Shown here: in pieces, positions 1 through 9,421 of the stretch
How positions within the stretch are numbered: the stretch's first letter is position 1
Layout: each line of letters starts with the position of its first letter
Origin: an uncultured Caulobacteraceae bacterium
GTDB taxonomy: Bacteria; Pseudomonadota; Alphaproteobacteria; Caulobacterales; Caulobacteraceae
Direction: 5' to 3'
DNA: 48,951 bases
Assembly: GCA_903872075.1 (NCBI GenBank)
Contig: CAIQJF010000016.1
Coordinates: 1 to 48,951 of the forward strand
Position numbers and translations under genes: made by a program
Notes under the pieces: model-generated
What the model was told of the DNA's origin: nothing
Database searches by the model: none
Seen by the model: only the letters and a program-made list of their open reading frames with translations

Positions 1-150
1 CGCCGGCCGCAAGGCCGGCAGGGCTTCGCCGGCCCAGACGCCCGGGTAGGTCGCGAGAACCGTCCGGCAACGGGCGGTCCAGAGGAATGACCGTCGCGTT
101 TCCGCGTCAGCGGAGGCGGCACAGAACCCGGCTTACAGGCCGTCTGATCT
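1..150 (+). ncRNA. rnpB: RNase P RNA, 3' portion (partial at window edge)
   Basis: This is the 3' end of the catalytic RNA of ribonuclease P, which removes 5' leaders from tRNA precursors. The sequence shows the conserved order of class A RNase P RNA: GGGTAGGTCGCGAGAACC near 44-61, a hairpin CGGCAACGG near 64-72, CCAGAGGAATGACCGTC near 79-95, and the hallmark ACAGAACCCGGCTTACAGGC near 120-139. The 5' part, including the P1 partner strand, lies left of the window, so the exact 3' end (about 145-155) is an estimate. The placement next to mraZ agrees with what I recall of Caulobacterales genomes. Family recognition is by conserved motifs only; no covariance search was run. Confidence 0.85.
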
Positions 151-173
151 CCATCTTTCCACAGCCCGTTTGT

Positions 174-190
174 CCCCGGAACGCGCGGGG
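174..190 (+). terminator. Possible short hairpin after rnpB
   Basis: CCCCG (174-178) and CGGGG (186-190) can form a five-pair stem with a seven-base loop just downstream of the RNase P RNA. No T-run follows, so it is not a typical intrinsic terminator. It could mark the processed end of rnpB or be chance in GC-rich DNA. Confidence 0.2.
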
Positions 191-271
191 CGAGGAATGT
201 TCTGTTGATGAGCGGTGGGCTACCCACGAAATCGTGCACGGACACTTAATTTTACGTGTTTGAGGCATTTC

Positions 272-310
272 GAGTCATTGAGTGGCAGATCGGCCCATGT
301 TAGCTATAGT
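272..310 (+). promoter_or_regulatory. Candidate mraZ/dcw promoter with an adjacent GANTC site
   Basis: GTGGCA (282-287) and TATAGT (305-310) are separated by 17 bases and match the housekeeping -35/-10 consensus at four and five of six positions. A CcrM-type methylation site, GAGTC (272-276), sits six bases upstream of the -35. The predicted transcript would start near 317, about 35 bases before the mraZ start codon. The promoter call is inferred from motif match and position only. A perfect inverted repeat GTGGG/CCCAC (215-219/223-227) lies further upstream. Confidence 0.45.
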
Positions 311-352
311 CAACGTCGCGGATAGGCTCGGCGGGAATGGGATTGGGTCGCC

Positions 353-817
353 GTGTTCTTGTCGACCATCGATCGGCAGATGGACCAGAAGCGGCGGATC
401 GTTCTGCCCGCGGAGTTCCGCGCCGCGGTCGGTCCCCTCGACGGTCTGTTCTGTTTCTCATCCATTGAAGCCGATTGCCTTGAGGGCGGCGGACCCGCGC
501 TGCTGAAGGTCTACGACGATCTCATTAACGAACTGCCCTTCGGCGATCCCTTGCGCTCGGCCATTGAGATCAATGTCCGCGGTGGCTTCGCCCGACTGAC
601 CTGGGACCCCGCCGGCCGGGTGACCCTCCCGGAATCACTCTGCGAACAGTTCGGCCTCACCGACTGGGTGTCGGTGGTCGGACTGGGCGATCGGTTTCAG
701 ATCTGGTCCAAGCCCGCCTTTGCCGCCCATCGCGAGCAGCAGCGGCTGGTGGCCCGTGAGGGGCTCGCCGAACATCGGCGCCAACAGCGCGCGTCGCGCG
801 TGGCGGCCAACGCATGA
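353..817 (+). CDS. mraZ: MraZ, transcriptional regulator of the dcw cluster
   Basis: MraZ is a DNA-binding protein with two AbrB-like swapped-hairpin domains. In other bacteria it represses its own dcw operon. The 154-residue product has the expected size and two-half layout: an N-terminal half with [13 protein letters not shown] (about residues 11-23) and a second half with [17 protein letters not shown] (about 85-101), the duplicated D-x-[KG]-R-[RV] signature. The start is a GTG, chosen because VFLSTIDRQ matches the MFLST opening usual in the family. It is the first protein gene of the cluster and overlaps rsmH by 4 bases (ATGA). Three GGG triplets six bases apart lie directly before the start codon and could be an operator or part of the ribosome-binding region. 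Confidence 0.93.
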   Translation: MFLSTIDRQMDQKRRIVLPAEFRAAVGPLDGLFCFSSIEADCLEGGGPALLKVYDDLINELPFGDPLRSAIEINVRGGFARLTWDPAGRVTLPESLCEQFGLTDWVSVVGLGDRFQIWSKPAFAAHREQQRLVAREGLAEHRRQQRASRVAANA

Positions 818-1752
818 CCGCGGCGCCTCACATTCCCGTCCTGCTCACCGAGGTTCTTGCGGCCCTGGAGCCGCGCCCGGGGCTGGTCATCGTCGATGGC
901 ACGTTCGGCGCGGGCGGTTACACCCGGGCGTTCCTCGCCGCGGGCGCGACAGTGATCGCCTTTGACCGGGACCCCAGCGCCGCCCGTTTTGCGGCGGACC
1001 TCACTGGTCTGGGTAATTTCCGCCTTATCTGCGCGCCCTTCTCGCGCATGAACGACTACGTGGAGCCGGGCTCTGTCGACGGCGTGGCGCTGGATATCGG
1101 CGTGTCCTCGATGCAGATCGATGAGGCCGATCGCGGCTTCTCGCTGATGCGGGATGGTCCGCTCGACATGCGCATGTCGAGCGAGGGACTGGCCGCGTCC
1201 GATCTGGTCAACGAGGCCGATCCTGGCGAGCTCGTTCGAATCTTTCGTCTCTACGGCGAGGAGCGCCAGGCCCGCCGGATCGTCGGGGCGCTGGTGCGTC
1301 GCCGCGAGCAGGCGCCGTTCCTGAGGACCCTGGATCTGGCCGAGGTGGTCGAAAAAGCCCTCGGGGGGCGTCGCGGCGCGAAGGTCCATCCGGCCACGCG
1401 GGTTTTCCAGGCGCTCAGAATCGCGGTCAATGAAGAATTGTCCGAACTGGAGGCGGGTCTCTTGGCCGCTGAGCGAAACCTCAAGGCGGGCGGCCGGTTG
1501 GCGGTGGTGAGTTTCCACTCGCTTGAAGACCGGATCGTCAAAGCCTTCCTGAACGACCGCGCCGGTCGTCAGGGCGAAGGTTCGCGTCATGCGCCGCCTC
1601 GCGAGAGCGGGCCGCCGCCCAGCTTCAGTCTTCTGCAGAACCGCTCCCAGGCCCCATCGGAGGCCGAGATCGCGGCCAATCCGCGGTCCCGTTCCGCCAA
1701 GCTGCGCGCCGCGGCGCGCACGCCGGCGCCGATCTGGAGGATGGCCGCATGA
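814..1752 (+). CDS. rsmH: 16S rRNA (cytosine-1402-N4)-methyltransferase RsmH
   Basis: RsmH (formerly MraW) transfers a methyl group from S-adenosylmethionine to N4 of C1402 in 16S rRNA, in the decoding centre. The 312-residue product starts with [15 protein letters not shown] and has the SAM-binding loop [15 protein letters not shown] (about residues 28-42), followed by AFDRDPSA. Further family blocks are [27 protein letters not shown] and the C-terminal [15 protein letters not shown]. Length is normal (E. coli 313). It overlaps mraZ and ftsL by 4 bases each, so all three are probably translated in a coupled way from one transcript. Confidence 0.97.
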   Translation: MTAAPHIPVLLTEVLAALEPRPGLVIVDGTFGAGGYTRAFLAAGATVIAFDRDPSAARFAADLTGLGNFRLICAPFSRMNDYVEPGSVDGVALDIGVSSMQIDEADRGFSLMRDGPLDMRMSSEGLAASDLVNEADPGELVRIFRLYGEERQARRIVGALVRRREQAPFLRTLDLAEVVEKALGGRRGAKVHPATRVFQALRIAVNEELSELEAGLLAAERNLKAGGRLAVVSFHSLEDRIVKAFLNDRAGRQGEGSRHAPPRESGPPPSFSLLQNRSQAPSEAEIAANPRSRSAKLRAAARTPAPIWRMAA

Positions 1753-2180
1753 GGACGCCGCGTTTCCTCTCGGCGCGGGTTCGCGGCTTTCGCATCGTCA
1801 ATCTGCTTGGCCTGACGGTTCTGCTTGTCATCGCCCTGGGCAGCTATGCGCTCAAGACCCTGGCCGGCGCGCAGGACGCCGGCGCGGCCGGGGTCGAGGA
1901 CCAGATTGTTCACGAGCAGAAGCGGATCCGCATGCTCAAGGCGGAAATCTCCACCTTGGGCGGCCCGCAACGGGTGGCTGACCTCTCGCGTCAGTACCTG
2001 GGCATGACCTCGATCGACGCGAAGCATGAGATTCTCGCCGAAGCGCTGCCCACGATAGTGGCCCAGGCCGCGTTGCAGAAGCCGGCCGCCCCGGCCGCGG
2101 CCGCCGTCCCGCCGGCCTCCGCCGCGCCGCCGGCGGCCAACCCGGTGGTGTCCGCAAGCCTGAAGGGTCCGCGCACATGA
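1749..2180 (+). CDS. ftsL: Cell division protein FtsL
   Basis: FtsL is a small bitopic inner-membrane protein that bridges FtsQ/FtsB to the FtsW/FtsI septal synthase. The 143-residue product has a short basic N-terminus, one membrane segment (about residues 18-38, [20 protein letters not shown]) and a coiled-coil-like stretch (about 45-85, [20 protein letters not shown]). It ends in a low-complexity Ala/Pro tail (about 112-135). FtsL sequences diverge strongly, so the call rests mainly on topology and its place between rsmH and ftsI. It overlaps both neighbours by 4 bases. Confidence 0.85.
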   Translation: MRTPRFLSARVRGFRIVNLLGLTVLLVIALGSYALKTLAGAQDAGAAGVEDQIVHEQKRIRMLKAEISTLGGPQRVADLSRQYLGMTSIDAKHEILAEALPTIVAQAALQKPAAPAAAAVPPASAAPPAANPVVSASLKGPRT

Positions 2181-4015
2181 CGACGGCCGACCCGTTCGTC
2201 ACGGCGGAAGCCGAACCGCGTAGCTGGACCAGCTGGCTCGGGCGTCCCGATCTCGCGGCCATCCTCGGTTCGGTGGAGCGCGCCTTCAATCGCGCGCGGG
2301 CCTCCGGCAAGGCCGAGGACGATGTCCGACTGCGCATCTTCTTCGTCGTGGCCCTGTTCGCCGCGGCCTTTCTGGCGCTCGCCATCGCCGCCACCAACGC
2401 GGCGTTGTTTTCTGACGCCGCCCGCCACCGGGCGGGCCTGGTTCCCACGCGGGCCGCCCGCGCCGACCTGACGGACCGGAACGGCGAAGTGCTGGCCATG
2501 GATCTGGTCCGTTACGGTCTCTATCTGCGCCCGGCCGAGATCACCGACAAGGACGCCACCCGGGCCGCCATCCTCTCGATCGACCCGGCTCTGGCGCGCG
2601 TGCAACTGGAAAACGCGCTGACCGGCAAGGAACCGGTCAAGGTCGGCAAGCCGGCCACGCCCGATCCGACGAAGGAGTTCTTCGCCGGCGGCGGGCTGAC
2701 GCCGGCCATGAAGACGCGCCTGCACGATCTCGCTATGCCTGGGCTGGATTTCCAGGAGGAGGGTGGGCGGTTCTATCCGCTGGGCGTAACCGGCGCCCAT
2801 GTCATCGGCTTCGCCAGCAAGGACGGTCAAGGCATGGCCGGGGTGGAGAGGGCCTTGGATTCCCAGATCCGCGGTGCGGCGGGCCATGGGACTCAGCCTC
2901 TTTCCATCGATCTGCGGGTCCAGGCGGCGCTTCAGGATGAGGTGGATGCGGCCGCCGAGCACTTCGGCGTGAAAGACGCCGTCGGCATGGTCGTCAATGT
3001 CCGCACCGGCGAGATTCTCGCCCTGACCAGCTACCCGGTCTACGACCCCAACGCGCCGGGCAAGGCCAATCCCGACAATATGGTCAACCACGCCGCGGCG
3101 ACGGTCTATGAGCCTGGTTCGGTGTTCAAGGTCTTCACCTTGGCCATGGGCCTCGATTCCGGCGTGGCCACGGTGGACACGACGTTCGACGTCCACACCC
3201 CTCTGGCCCTGCCCGGGCAGATCATCCACGACTATGACAAGGGCGACCGGATCCTGAAGCTGTCGGAGGTCTTCACCCACTCCTCCAACATTGGCGCGGC
3301 CCGCCTGTCGCTGCTCGCCGGCGCGGATCGCATGGATCACTATTTCCGCAGCTTCGGCCTCTTCGACCGGGCGCCGAGCGATCTCGTGGAGTCGGCCCAC
3401 CCGCTTCTGCAGAAGCGCATGAGCATGAACACGGTGGCGACCTACGGGTTCGGCCAGGCGATTTCGGTGAGTCCGCTGGCTCTCGCCACCGGCATGAGCG
3501 CCATCCTTAACGGCGGAGTCTACCGTCCGCTGACCCTGAAGCGGCTTGAGCCGGGTCAGGCGCCCGCGCCCGGGCGTCAGGTGATCCAGCCCTCCACGTC
3601 CCGCACCATGCTCGACCTGATGCGCCTCAACGCCATCGAGGGCACGGGCCGCGGGGCCGACAAGCTTGCCCCCGGCTATCGGCTCGGCGGCAAGACCGGC
3701 ACGGCCACGAAGCTGAAGAATGGCCACTACAACGGCGCGAAGATCAATCTGGCCTCTTTCGCCGCCGTGTTCCCCACCGACGGGCCGCTGAATGCAGACC
3801 GCTACTACGTCCTGATCATGATGGACGAGCCTCACGCCACCAAGGAAACCGGGGGCTTCACCACGGGCGGCGTGGTTTCCGCGCCGATCGCCGGCCGCGT
3901 CATCGAACGCATCGCCCCGATCCTCGGGGTGCGGCGAGACATGGTCGCTATGGCCCCTGCCAAGGCGCCGGCCGCCAAGTCGGAAATCTCCGACCTATCC
4001 GGAGACGAGCGATGA
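2177..4015 (+). CDS. ftsI: Peptidoglycan D,D-transpeptidase FtsI (PBP3)
   Basis: FtsI is the class B penicillin-binding protein that crosslinks septal peptidoglycan in the periplasm, working with the FtsW polymerase. The 612-residue product has one N-terminal membrane anchor (about residues 54-74), a dimerisation/pedestal region and a transpeptidase domain. The three catalytic motifs are present: SVFK with nucleophile Ser315, SSN at 369-371 and KTG at 506-508. A proline/alanine-rich C-terminal tail (about 590-612) follows the domain. It overlaps ftsL and murE by 4 bases each. The N-terminus before the membrane helix is about 50 residues long. Confidence 0.96.
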   Translation: MTTADPFVTAEAEPRSWTSWLGRPDLAAILGSVERAFNRARASGKAEDDVRLRIFFVVALFAAAFLALAIAATNAALFSDAARHRAGLVPTRAARADLTDRNGEVLAMDLVRYGLYLRPAEITDKDATRAAILSIDPALARVQLENALTGKEPVKVGKPATPDPTKEFFAGGGLTPAMKTRLHDLAMPGLDFQEEGGRFYPLGVTGAHVIGFASKDGQGMAGVERALDSQIRGAAGHGTQPLSIDLRVQAALQDEVDAAAEHFGVKDAVGMVVNVRTGEILALTSYPVYDPNAPGKANPDNMVNHAAATVYEPGSVFKVFTLAMGLDSGVATVDTTFDVHTPLALPGQIIHDYDKGDRILKLSEVFTHSSNIGAARLSLLAGADRMDHYFRSFGLFDRAPSDLVESAHPLLQKRMSMNTVATYGFGQAISVSPLALATGMSAILNGGVYRPLTLKRLEPGQAPAPGRQVIQPSTSRTMLDLMRLNAIEGTGRGADKLAPGYRLGGKTGTATKLKNGHYNGAKINLASFAAVFPTDGPLNADRYYVLIMMDEPHATKETGGFTTGGVVSAPIAGRVIERIAPILGVRRDMVAMAPAKAPAAKSEISDLSGDER

Positions 4016-5463
4016 CCGCCCAACGGCTTTCCGACCTGCTGCACAAAGACCTACCGGTCGATCCCATGATCCAGGGAGTCACCGCCGATAGCCGCAAGGT
4101 GGAAAACGGCTTCCTGTTCGCCGCCCTGCCGGGGGCCAAGGCCGACGGCAAGAGTTTCGTCCCCGCGGCCCTGGCGCGTGGCGCGGCTGCGGTGCTGGCC
4201 AGCGAGCACCTGCCGGGTCTGGCCGCACCCGTGATCAAGGTCGGCGATCCGCGCCGGGCCTACGCCCTGGCGGCGGCGGCGTTCCACGGCGCCCAGCCCC
4301 GGACCTGCGTCGCCGTCACGGGCACCAACGGCAAGACCTCGGTCGCGGCATTCTGCCGGCAGATCTTCGCCGCCGCCGGACGGGCCTCGGCGAGCATGGG
4401 TACGCTCGGCGTTCGGGCCGGCGATGTGCAGATCACGCCCCCAGGACTGACCACCCCCGATGCGGCCGATGTGGCCCGGCTGCTGGCCGATCTGGCCGGC
4501 CGAGGCGTCACGCACCTGGCCCTGGAGGCGTCGTCGCACGGCATCGATCAACGCCGCCTCGACGGCGTCAAGCTGACGGCCGCCGGCTTCCTCAATCTCA
4601 CCCAGGACCACCTCGACTATCATGGGACCATGGGCGTCTACCGGGCGGCTAAACTGCGCCTGTTCGACACCCTCCTGCCGCGTGGCGCGGCGGCGGTTCT
4701 TAACGCCGACTCCGACGCCTATGGCGCCTTCGCCGCCGCCGCGGTGACGCACGGCCAGACGGTGATGTCCGTCGGCGCGATGGGGCAGGGTCTGACCCTG
4801 ACCGGACGGACGCTTCTGGCTCATGGCCAGCGGCTGAAGGTTCACGCCTGGGGCAGGCCCTACGACCTCGTGCTTCCGCTTGCGGGCGCCTTCCAGGCCT
4901 CTAACGCGCTGGTGGCCGCCGGTCTCTGCATCGCCGCCGGCGAGAGCCCCGATGAGGTTCTCGCAGCCTTGCAGGGTCTCGAAGGCGCGCCCGGCCGCCT
5001 GCAGCGGGTCGGGGCCGGCCCGAGGGGCGGCGAAGCCTATGTGGACTACGCCCATACCCCCGACGGCCTCTCCACCGTGCTGACCGCGCTGCGCCCGCAC
5101 GCTAAGGGCCGCCTGATCGTGGTGTTCGGGGCCGGCGGCGACCGCGACCGCGGCAAGCGGCCCATCATGGGCGCCATCGCCGCCGATCTTGCGGATGTCG
5201 CCATCGTCACCGACGACAATCCGCGCTCCGAGGACCCCGCCGCCATCCGGGCTCAGATCCGCGCTGGCGCCAACGGTCTGCGTGAGATCGGCGATCGCCA
5301 GACCGCGATCGCCGAGGCCGCGGGCATGCTGGAGGCGGGCGACATCCTGGTGGTCGCGGGCAAGGGCCACGAGCCGGGGCAGACCGTTGGCGATGTGGTC
5401 CTGCCCTTCGATGATGTTGTGGAAACCCGCCGCGCGCTCGGCCTGGAGCCTGCCGGTGACTAG
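4012..5463 (+). CDS. murE: UDP-MurNAc-L-Ala-D-Glu:meso-diaminopimelate ligase MurE
   Basis: MurE adds the third residue to the UDP-MurNAc peptide stem using ATP, in the cytoplasm. The 483-residue product has the Mur ligase three-domain layout: an N-terminal UDP-binding domain (to about residue 95), a central ATPase domain with P-loop GTNGKTS (104-110), and a C-terminal domain. The sequence DNPR at 402-405 (in DDNPRSEDP) is the known signature for meso-diaminopimelate rather than lysine, so the peptidoglycan is predicted to be DAP-type. VAGKGHEPGQ follows near the C-terminus as expected. It overlaps ftsI by 4 and murF by 8 bases. Confidence 0.97.
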   Translation: MTAQRLSDLLHKDLPVDPMIQGVTADSRKVENGFLFAALPGAKADGKSFVPAALARGAAAVLASEHLPGLAAPVIKVGDPRRAYALAAAAFHGAQPRTCVAVTGTNGKTSVAAFCRQIFAAAGRASASMGTLGVRAGDVQITPPGLTTPDAADVARLLADLAGRGVTHLALEASSHGIDQRRLDGVKLTAAGFLNLTQDHLDYHGTMGVYRAAKLRLFDTLLPRGAAAVLNADSDAYGAFAAAAVTHGQTVMSVGAMGQGLTLTGRTLLAHGQRLKVHAWGRPYDLVLPLAGAFQASNALVAAGLCIAAGESPDEVLAALQGLEGAPGRLQRVGAGPRGGEAYVDYAHTPDGLSTVLTALRPHAKGRLIVVFGAGGDRDRGKRPIMGAIAADLADVAIVTDDNPRSEDPAAIRAQIRAGANGLREIGDRQTAIAEAAGMLEAGDILVVAGKGHEPGQTVGDVVLPFDDVVETRRALGLEPAGD

Positions 5464-6880
5464 CGGCGCCGGCGGCGCGCTGGCTCTCGCCGAACCCTTG
5501 TGGACCGGAAGCGATATCGCCGAGGCCACGCGCGGTGTCGCCCACGGTCCGCGCTTCGTGGCTTCGGGCGTCAGCATCGATAGCCGCGACATCGCGCCGG
5601 GCGATCTGTTCGTGGCCCTGACCGGTGCGCGCGACGGACACGACTTCGTTCCTTCGGCCCTGGCCAAGGGTGCGGCCGGAGCTCTCACGGCGCGTCCGCT
5701 GGACGGCTCCTGCGTCGTGGTCGATGACACATTCGAGGGACTGAAGCGGCTCGCCGAGGCCGCCCGTATCCGCGCGCGGCAGGCCCGCCGCGGCGCGGTG
5801 ACAGGATCGGTGGGCAAGACAAGTGTCACGCAGCTGGTGCGCGCGGGACTCGACCGCGCCGGCGCCGCGCACGGATCGATCAAGTCGCACAACAACCACC
5901 TCGGGGTTCCCCTGACCCTGGCGCGAATGCCGGCCGGCACGCGGCGGGCGATCTTCGAGATCGGCATGAACCACGCCGACGAAATTACGCCTCTCACCCT
6001 GATGGTCCGCCCCCATGCGGCCGCCATCACCACGGTCGAGGCGGTTCACGTGGAGAACTTCCCGGATGGCGAGGCCGGCGTCGCCCGGGCAAAGGCTGAG
6101 ATTCTCGACGGCGTGGAGCCTGGCGGCCTCGCGATCCTCAATGCCGACAATCGCTGGTTCGACTTTCTGAAGGCCGAGGCGCGCCGGCGCGGGCTCCGTG
6201 TGCGCGCTTTCGGCAAGGCCAAAGGATCGGACGCGCAACTGCTGCGGTTCGCGCCGGCGCCGGGGGGCGCCTCCATCGAGGCGCGGATCGACGACAAGCG
6301 CGTGGAATTCCCGGTCAGGCAGGCGGCGGCGCACTGGGGCCCCATGAGCCTTTGCGCCCTCCTCATGATGCGGGCCCTGGATGTGGATCTCGACACTGGA
6401 CTGGACGCCCTTGCCGCCTTCGAGCCCCTGGCGGGCCGTGGAGCAGAGCGGCGCCTGAAGACCGGGCGCGGCGAGTTCGTGCTCGTTGACGAGAGCTACA
6501 ACGCCAGCCCGGTTTCGGTGGCGGCGGCGTTGACCAGCCTCGGCGCCCGCGCGGTCAGGGGGCGGCGCATTGCGGCGCTCACGGATATGCTTGAGCTCGG
6601 CGCGGAGTCGCCGGCGCGACACGCCGCGCTCGCCCAGGCCGTCGAGGCGGCCGGGATTGACCTCGTTTTCTGCGCCGGACCCTTGATGAAGTCGTTGTTC
6701 GAGGCCCTGCCGCCGTCGCGCCGCGGCGGCTATGCGGCGACGGCTGAGGAGCTGTCGCCCCTCCTGAACGCGGCTGTGGGCGCTGCGGACGTGGTCATGA
6801 TCAAGGGCTCGCACGCCTCGCTCGCGTCCCTGCTGGTGGAAAACCTGGTGGCCGCCGCCGCCCTCGACGGAGAGGGCTGA
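5456..6880 (+). CDS. murF: UDP-MurNAc-tripeptide:D-Ala-D-Ala ligase MurF
   Basis: MurF joins the D-Ala-D-Ala dipeptide made by Ddl to the UDP-MurNAc tripeptide, completing the cytoplasmic pentapeptide. The start is taken as the GTG at 5456, which overlaps the end of murE by 8 bases and gives 474 residues. The reading frame stays open further upstream but only inside murE. Motifs seen: [16 protein letters not shown] near the N-terminus (UDP-binding), ATP loop [35 protein letters not shown], and [12 protein letters not shown]. Its stop overlaps the mraY start by one base (TGATG). Confidence 0.96.
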   Translation: MTSGAGGALALAEPLWTGSDIAEATRGVAHGPRFVASGVSIDSRDIAPGDLFVALTGARDGHDFVPSALAKGAAGALTARPLDGSCVVVDDTFEGLKRLAEAARIRARQARRGAVTGSVGKTSVTQLVRAGLDRAGAAHGSIKSHNNHLGVPLTLARMPAGTRRAIFEIGMNHADEITPLTLMVRPHAAAITTVEAVHVENFPDGEAGVARAKAEILDGVEPGGLAILNADNRWFDFLKAEARRRGLRVRAFGKAKGSDAQLLRFAPAPGGASIEARIDDKRVEFPVRQAAAHWGPMSLCALLMMRALDVDLDTGLDALAAFEPLAGRGAERRLKTGRGEFVLVDESYNASPVSVAAALTSLGARAVRGRRIAALTDMLELGAESPARHAALAQAVEAAGIDLVFCAGPLMKSLFEALPPSRRGGYAATAEELSPLLNAAVGAADVVMIKGSHASLASLLVENLVAAAALDGEG

Positions 6881-7992
6881 TGCTCTACTGGCTCTATCAG
6901 CGTCTGGCGGAATCCCACGGCCATTTCCCGTTTCTGAACCTGCTACGCTACATCACCTTCCGCGGTGGCATGGCCGTGGCGACCTCCCAGCTCGTTGTCG
7001 TCATCATGGGCTCGCGGTTCATCCGGTGGATGAAGGCCAAGCAGGGCAGGGGCCAGCCGATCCGCGCCGAAGGCATCGAGCGGCATGTTGTCGAAAAGGC
7101 GGGCACGCCCACCATGGGCGGGCTGATGTTCATCGCCGGCATCACGGTGTCGACCTTGCTCTGGGCCGACCTGACCAACGTCTACATCTGGGCGGTTCTG
7201 CTGGTGACCCTGGGCTTCGGGGCGCTCGGTTTCATGGACGACTACGCCAAGGTCACCAAACAGACCACGGCCGGCATTTCCGGGCGCGCGCGTCTGGCGG
7301 TCGAGGCCGGTCTGGCCATGACCGCCGTCTTCCTGATGATCCGCTTCGGACAGGCCTCGCCCGAGAACGCGCACCTGTCGACCTCGCTGGCGTTTCCGAT
7401 TTTCAAGCGGGCGTTGGTCGACCTGTCCTGGTTCTACCTTGCCTTCGGCGCCTTCATCATCGTCGGCGCGTCCAACGCGGTGAACTTCACCGATGGCCTC
7501 GACGGCCTAGCGACAGTGCCGGTGATGATTGCCGCCGCGACGTTTGGCTTGATCGCCTACCTCGTCGGCAACTTCGTGTTCGCCAACTATCTGGAGCTGC
7601 ATTTCGTGCCCGGCGTCGGCGAGGTGGCCGTGTTCTGCGCCGCTATCGTCGGATCGGGCCTCGGATTCCTCTGGTACAATGCCCCGCCGGCGCGGATCTT
7701 CATGGGTGACTGCGGCGCCCTGTCCCTCGGCGGCGCGATCGGCGCGGTCGCCGTGGCCACCAAGCATGAGATCGTCCTGGGGATCGTCGGCGGCCTTTTC
7801 GTGGTCGAGACCGTCTCGGTGATCATTCAGGTGTTCTGGTTCAAGCGGACCGGCCGCAGGGTGTTCCTGATGGCGCCGATCCATCATCATTTCGAGCGGC
7901 TTGGGTGGTCGGAACCCACGATCGTCATCCGCTTCTGGATCGTGGCGATCATGCTGGCCCTTCTGGGCCTCGCCACCCTGAAGCTGAGATAG
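6880..7992 (+). CDS. mraY: Phospho-N-acetylmuramoyl-pentapeptide-transferase MraY
   Basis: MraY is the integral membrane enzyme that transfers phospho-MurNAc-pentapeptide to undecaprenyl phosphate, making lipid I. The 370-residue product is strongly hydrophobic, with about ten membrane segments. Conserved loops are visible: GTPTMGGL (near residue 75), FMDDYAKV (near 118), [13 protein letters not shown] (near 200), [11 protein letters not shown] (near 276) and the APIHHHFE histidine loop near the C-terminus. Length is normal (E. coli 360). It starts one base inside the murF stop and is followed by murD after 13 bases. Confidence 0.98.
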   Translation: MLYWLYQRLAESHGHFPFLNLLRYITFRGGMAVATSQLVVVIMGSRFIRWMKAKQGRGQPIRAEGIERHVVEKAGTPTMGGLMFIAGITVSTLLWADLTNVYIWAVLLVTLGFGALGFMDDYAKVTKQTTAGISGRARLAVEAGLAMTAVFLMIRFGQASPENAHLSTSLAFPIFKRALVDLSWFYLAFGAFIIVGASNAVNFTDGLDGLATVPVMIAAATFGLIAYLVGNFVFANYLELHFVPGVGEVAVFCAAIVGSGLGFLWYNAPPARIFMGDCGALSLGGAIGAVAVATKHEIVLGIVGGLFVVETVSVIIQVFWFKRTGRRVFLMAPIHHHFERLGWSEPTIVIRFWIVAIMLALLGLATLKLR

Positions 7993-8005
7993 GGGCGCCC
8001 CGCGC

Positions 8006-9421
8006 ATGATCCCCGTCGATGTCTTCGAGGGACGCAAGGTCGCGGTGTTCGGCCTTGGCCGCTCGGGCCTGCCGGCGGCGCGGGCGCTCGCGGCCGGCGG
8101 CGCGACGCCCGTACTCTGGGACGACAACGCCCGATCGCGGGACGCCGCCGCCGCCGCGGGCTTCGCCGTCCAGGATCTTGCGGCCGCCGACTGGACCGCT
8201 TTCGCCGCCCTGGTCCTGGCCCCGGGCGTGCCCCTGACCCATCCCGCGCCTCACTGGGTCGTCGAGCGCGCGCGCCGCGAAGGCGTCGATGTCATCGGCG
8301 ATGTGGAGCTGTTCGCCAGGGCCGTCGCCGCGGCCCCTGAGCATCGTCGCCCCCGGGTCGTGGCCATCACCGGCACCAACGGCAAGTCCACCACCACAGC
8401 CCTCATCGGTCATATGCTCGCCAGGGCCGGCCGCGACACGCGGGTGGGCGGCAATATCGGGGTCGGCGTGCTGGATCTCGAACCGATGCACGGCGGCGCG
8501 GTCTATGTGCTCGAACTGTCGTCTTATCAGTTGGACCTGACATCGAGCCTGAAACCCGACGTGGCGATCATCTTGAACATTACCCCCGATCATCTTGACC
8601 GGCATGGCGACATGGCCGGCTACGCCGCCGCCAAGCGGCGCATCCTTCTGAACCAGGGCAAGGGCGACACGGCGATCATCGGCGTCGACGAGGATTGGGG
8701 GCAGACGATCTGCACCGAGATCACCGCGGCCAACCGCCGGACGATCTGGCCGATCAGCGCCCGCAAGGCCATGGGCCGGGGCGTCTACGCCCTGCAAGGG
8801 CGGCTCTACGACGCCACTGACGGCCGGGTGACCGAACTCGTCGACCTCACCGCAGCCAGGTCGCTTCCCGGCCGGCACAACTGGCAGAATGCCGCCGCCG
8901 CCTATGGGGCCGTCCGCGCCCTGGGCCTGTCCGCGGCCGAAGCCATTGACGGCCTCATGACCTTCCCGGGGCTGGCCCATCGGATGGAAACGATCGGCAC
9001 GGTGGACGGCGTCCGCTTCGTCAACGACTCTAAGGCCACAAATATTGACGCGGCGCGTCAGGCGATGAGTTCCTACCCGCGATTCCGCTGGATCGCGGGG
9101 GGGCGTCCGAAGAGCGGCATCGCCTGTCTCTCCGACCTCTTTCCGGCCGTGGCCAAGGCCTATCTGATCGGCGAGGCGGCCGAGGATTTCGCGGCTGCCC
9201 TGGCCGGGCGTGCGCCGGCCGCGGTGTGCGGCACGCTTGAGGCGGCCACGCGTGCGGCGTTCGACGACGCCCGGCGTTCGGGCGAGGCGGATCCGATCGT
9301 TCTGTTCTCGCCGGCCTGCGCCTCGTTCGATCAGTTCACCGATTTCGAAGCCCGCGGCGAAGCGTTCCGCGCCGCGGTTCATGAACTTGCCGCCGTTCCC
9401 GTCTCTGGAGAGCCCGGGTGA
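8006..9421 (+). CDS. murD: UDP-MurNAc-L-alanine:D-glutamate ligase MurD
   Basis: MurD adds D-glutamate to UDP-MurNAc-L-alanine using ATP. The 471-residue product has an N-terminal Rossmann-like domain starting with VAVFGLGRSGLPAARAL. The ATPase P-loop is AITGTNGKSTTTALI, followed by LELSSYQLD and NITPDHLDRHG. The C-terminal glutamate-ligase domain has FVNDSKATN and FSPACASFDQF. All are standard MurD blocks. The stop codon overlaps the ftsW ATG by one base. Confidence 0.97.
   Translation: MIPVDVFEGRKVAVFGLGRSGLPAARALAAGGATPVLWDDNARSRDAAAAAGFAVQDLAAADWTAFAALVLAPGVPLTHPAPHWVVERARREGVDVIGDVELFARAVAAAPEHRRPRVVAITGTNGKSTTTALIGHMLARAGRDTRVGGNIGVGVLDLEPMHGGAVYVLELSSYQLDLTSSLKPDVAIILNITPDHLDRHGDMAGYAAAKRRILLNQGKGDTAIIGVDEDWGQTICTEITAANRRTIWPISARKAMGRGVYALQGRLYDATDGRVTELVDLTAARSLPGRHNWQNAAAAYGAVRALGLSAAEAIDGLMTFPGLAHRMETIGTVDGVRFVNDSKATNIDAARQAMSSYPRFRWIAGGRPKSGIACLSDLFPAVAKAYLIGEAAEDFAAALAGRAPAAVCGTLEAATRAAFDDARRSGEADPIVLFSPACASFDQFTDFEARGEAFRAAVHELAAVPVSGEPG

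Noticed and set aside
246..260. Possible CtrA box upstream of mraZ
   Set aside because: One TTAA is present (246-249), but the base group seven positions later is TGTT, not TTAA, so it is only a half-site.
1991..3835. Long open frame on the minus strand (about 600 codons) opposite ftsI
   Set aside because: It is antisense to a clear ftsI with all catalytic motifs; its translation is Arg/Gly/His-rich with no recognisable domain. Such shadows are common in GC-rich DNA.
4051..6033. Long minus-strand open frame opposite murE and murF
   Set aside because: Same reason: antisense to two well-supported ligase genes, low-complexity composition, no motifs.
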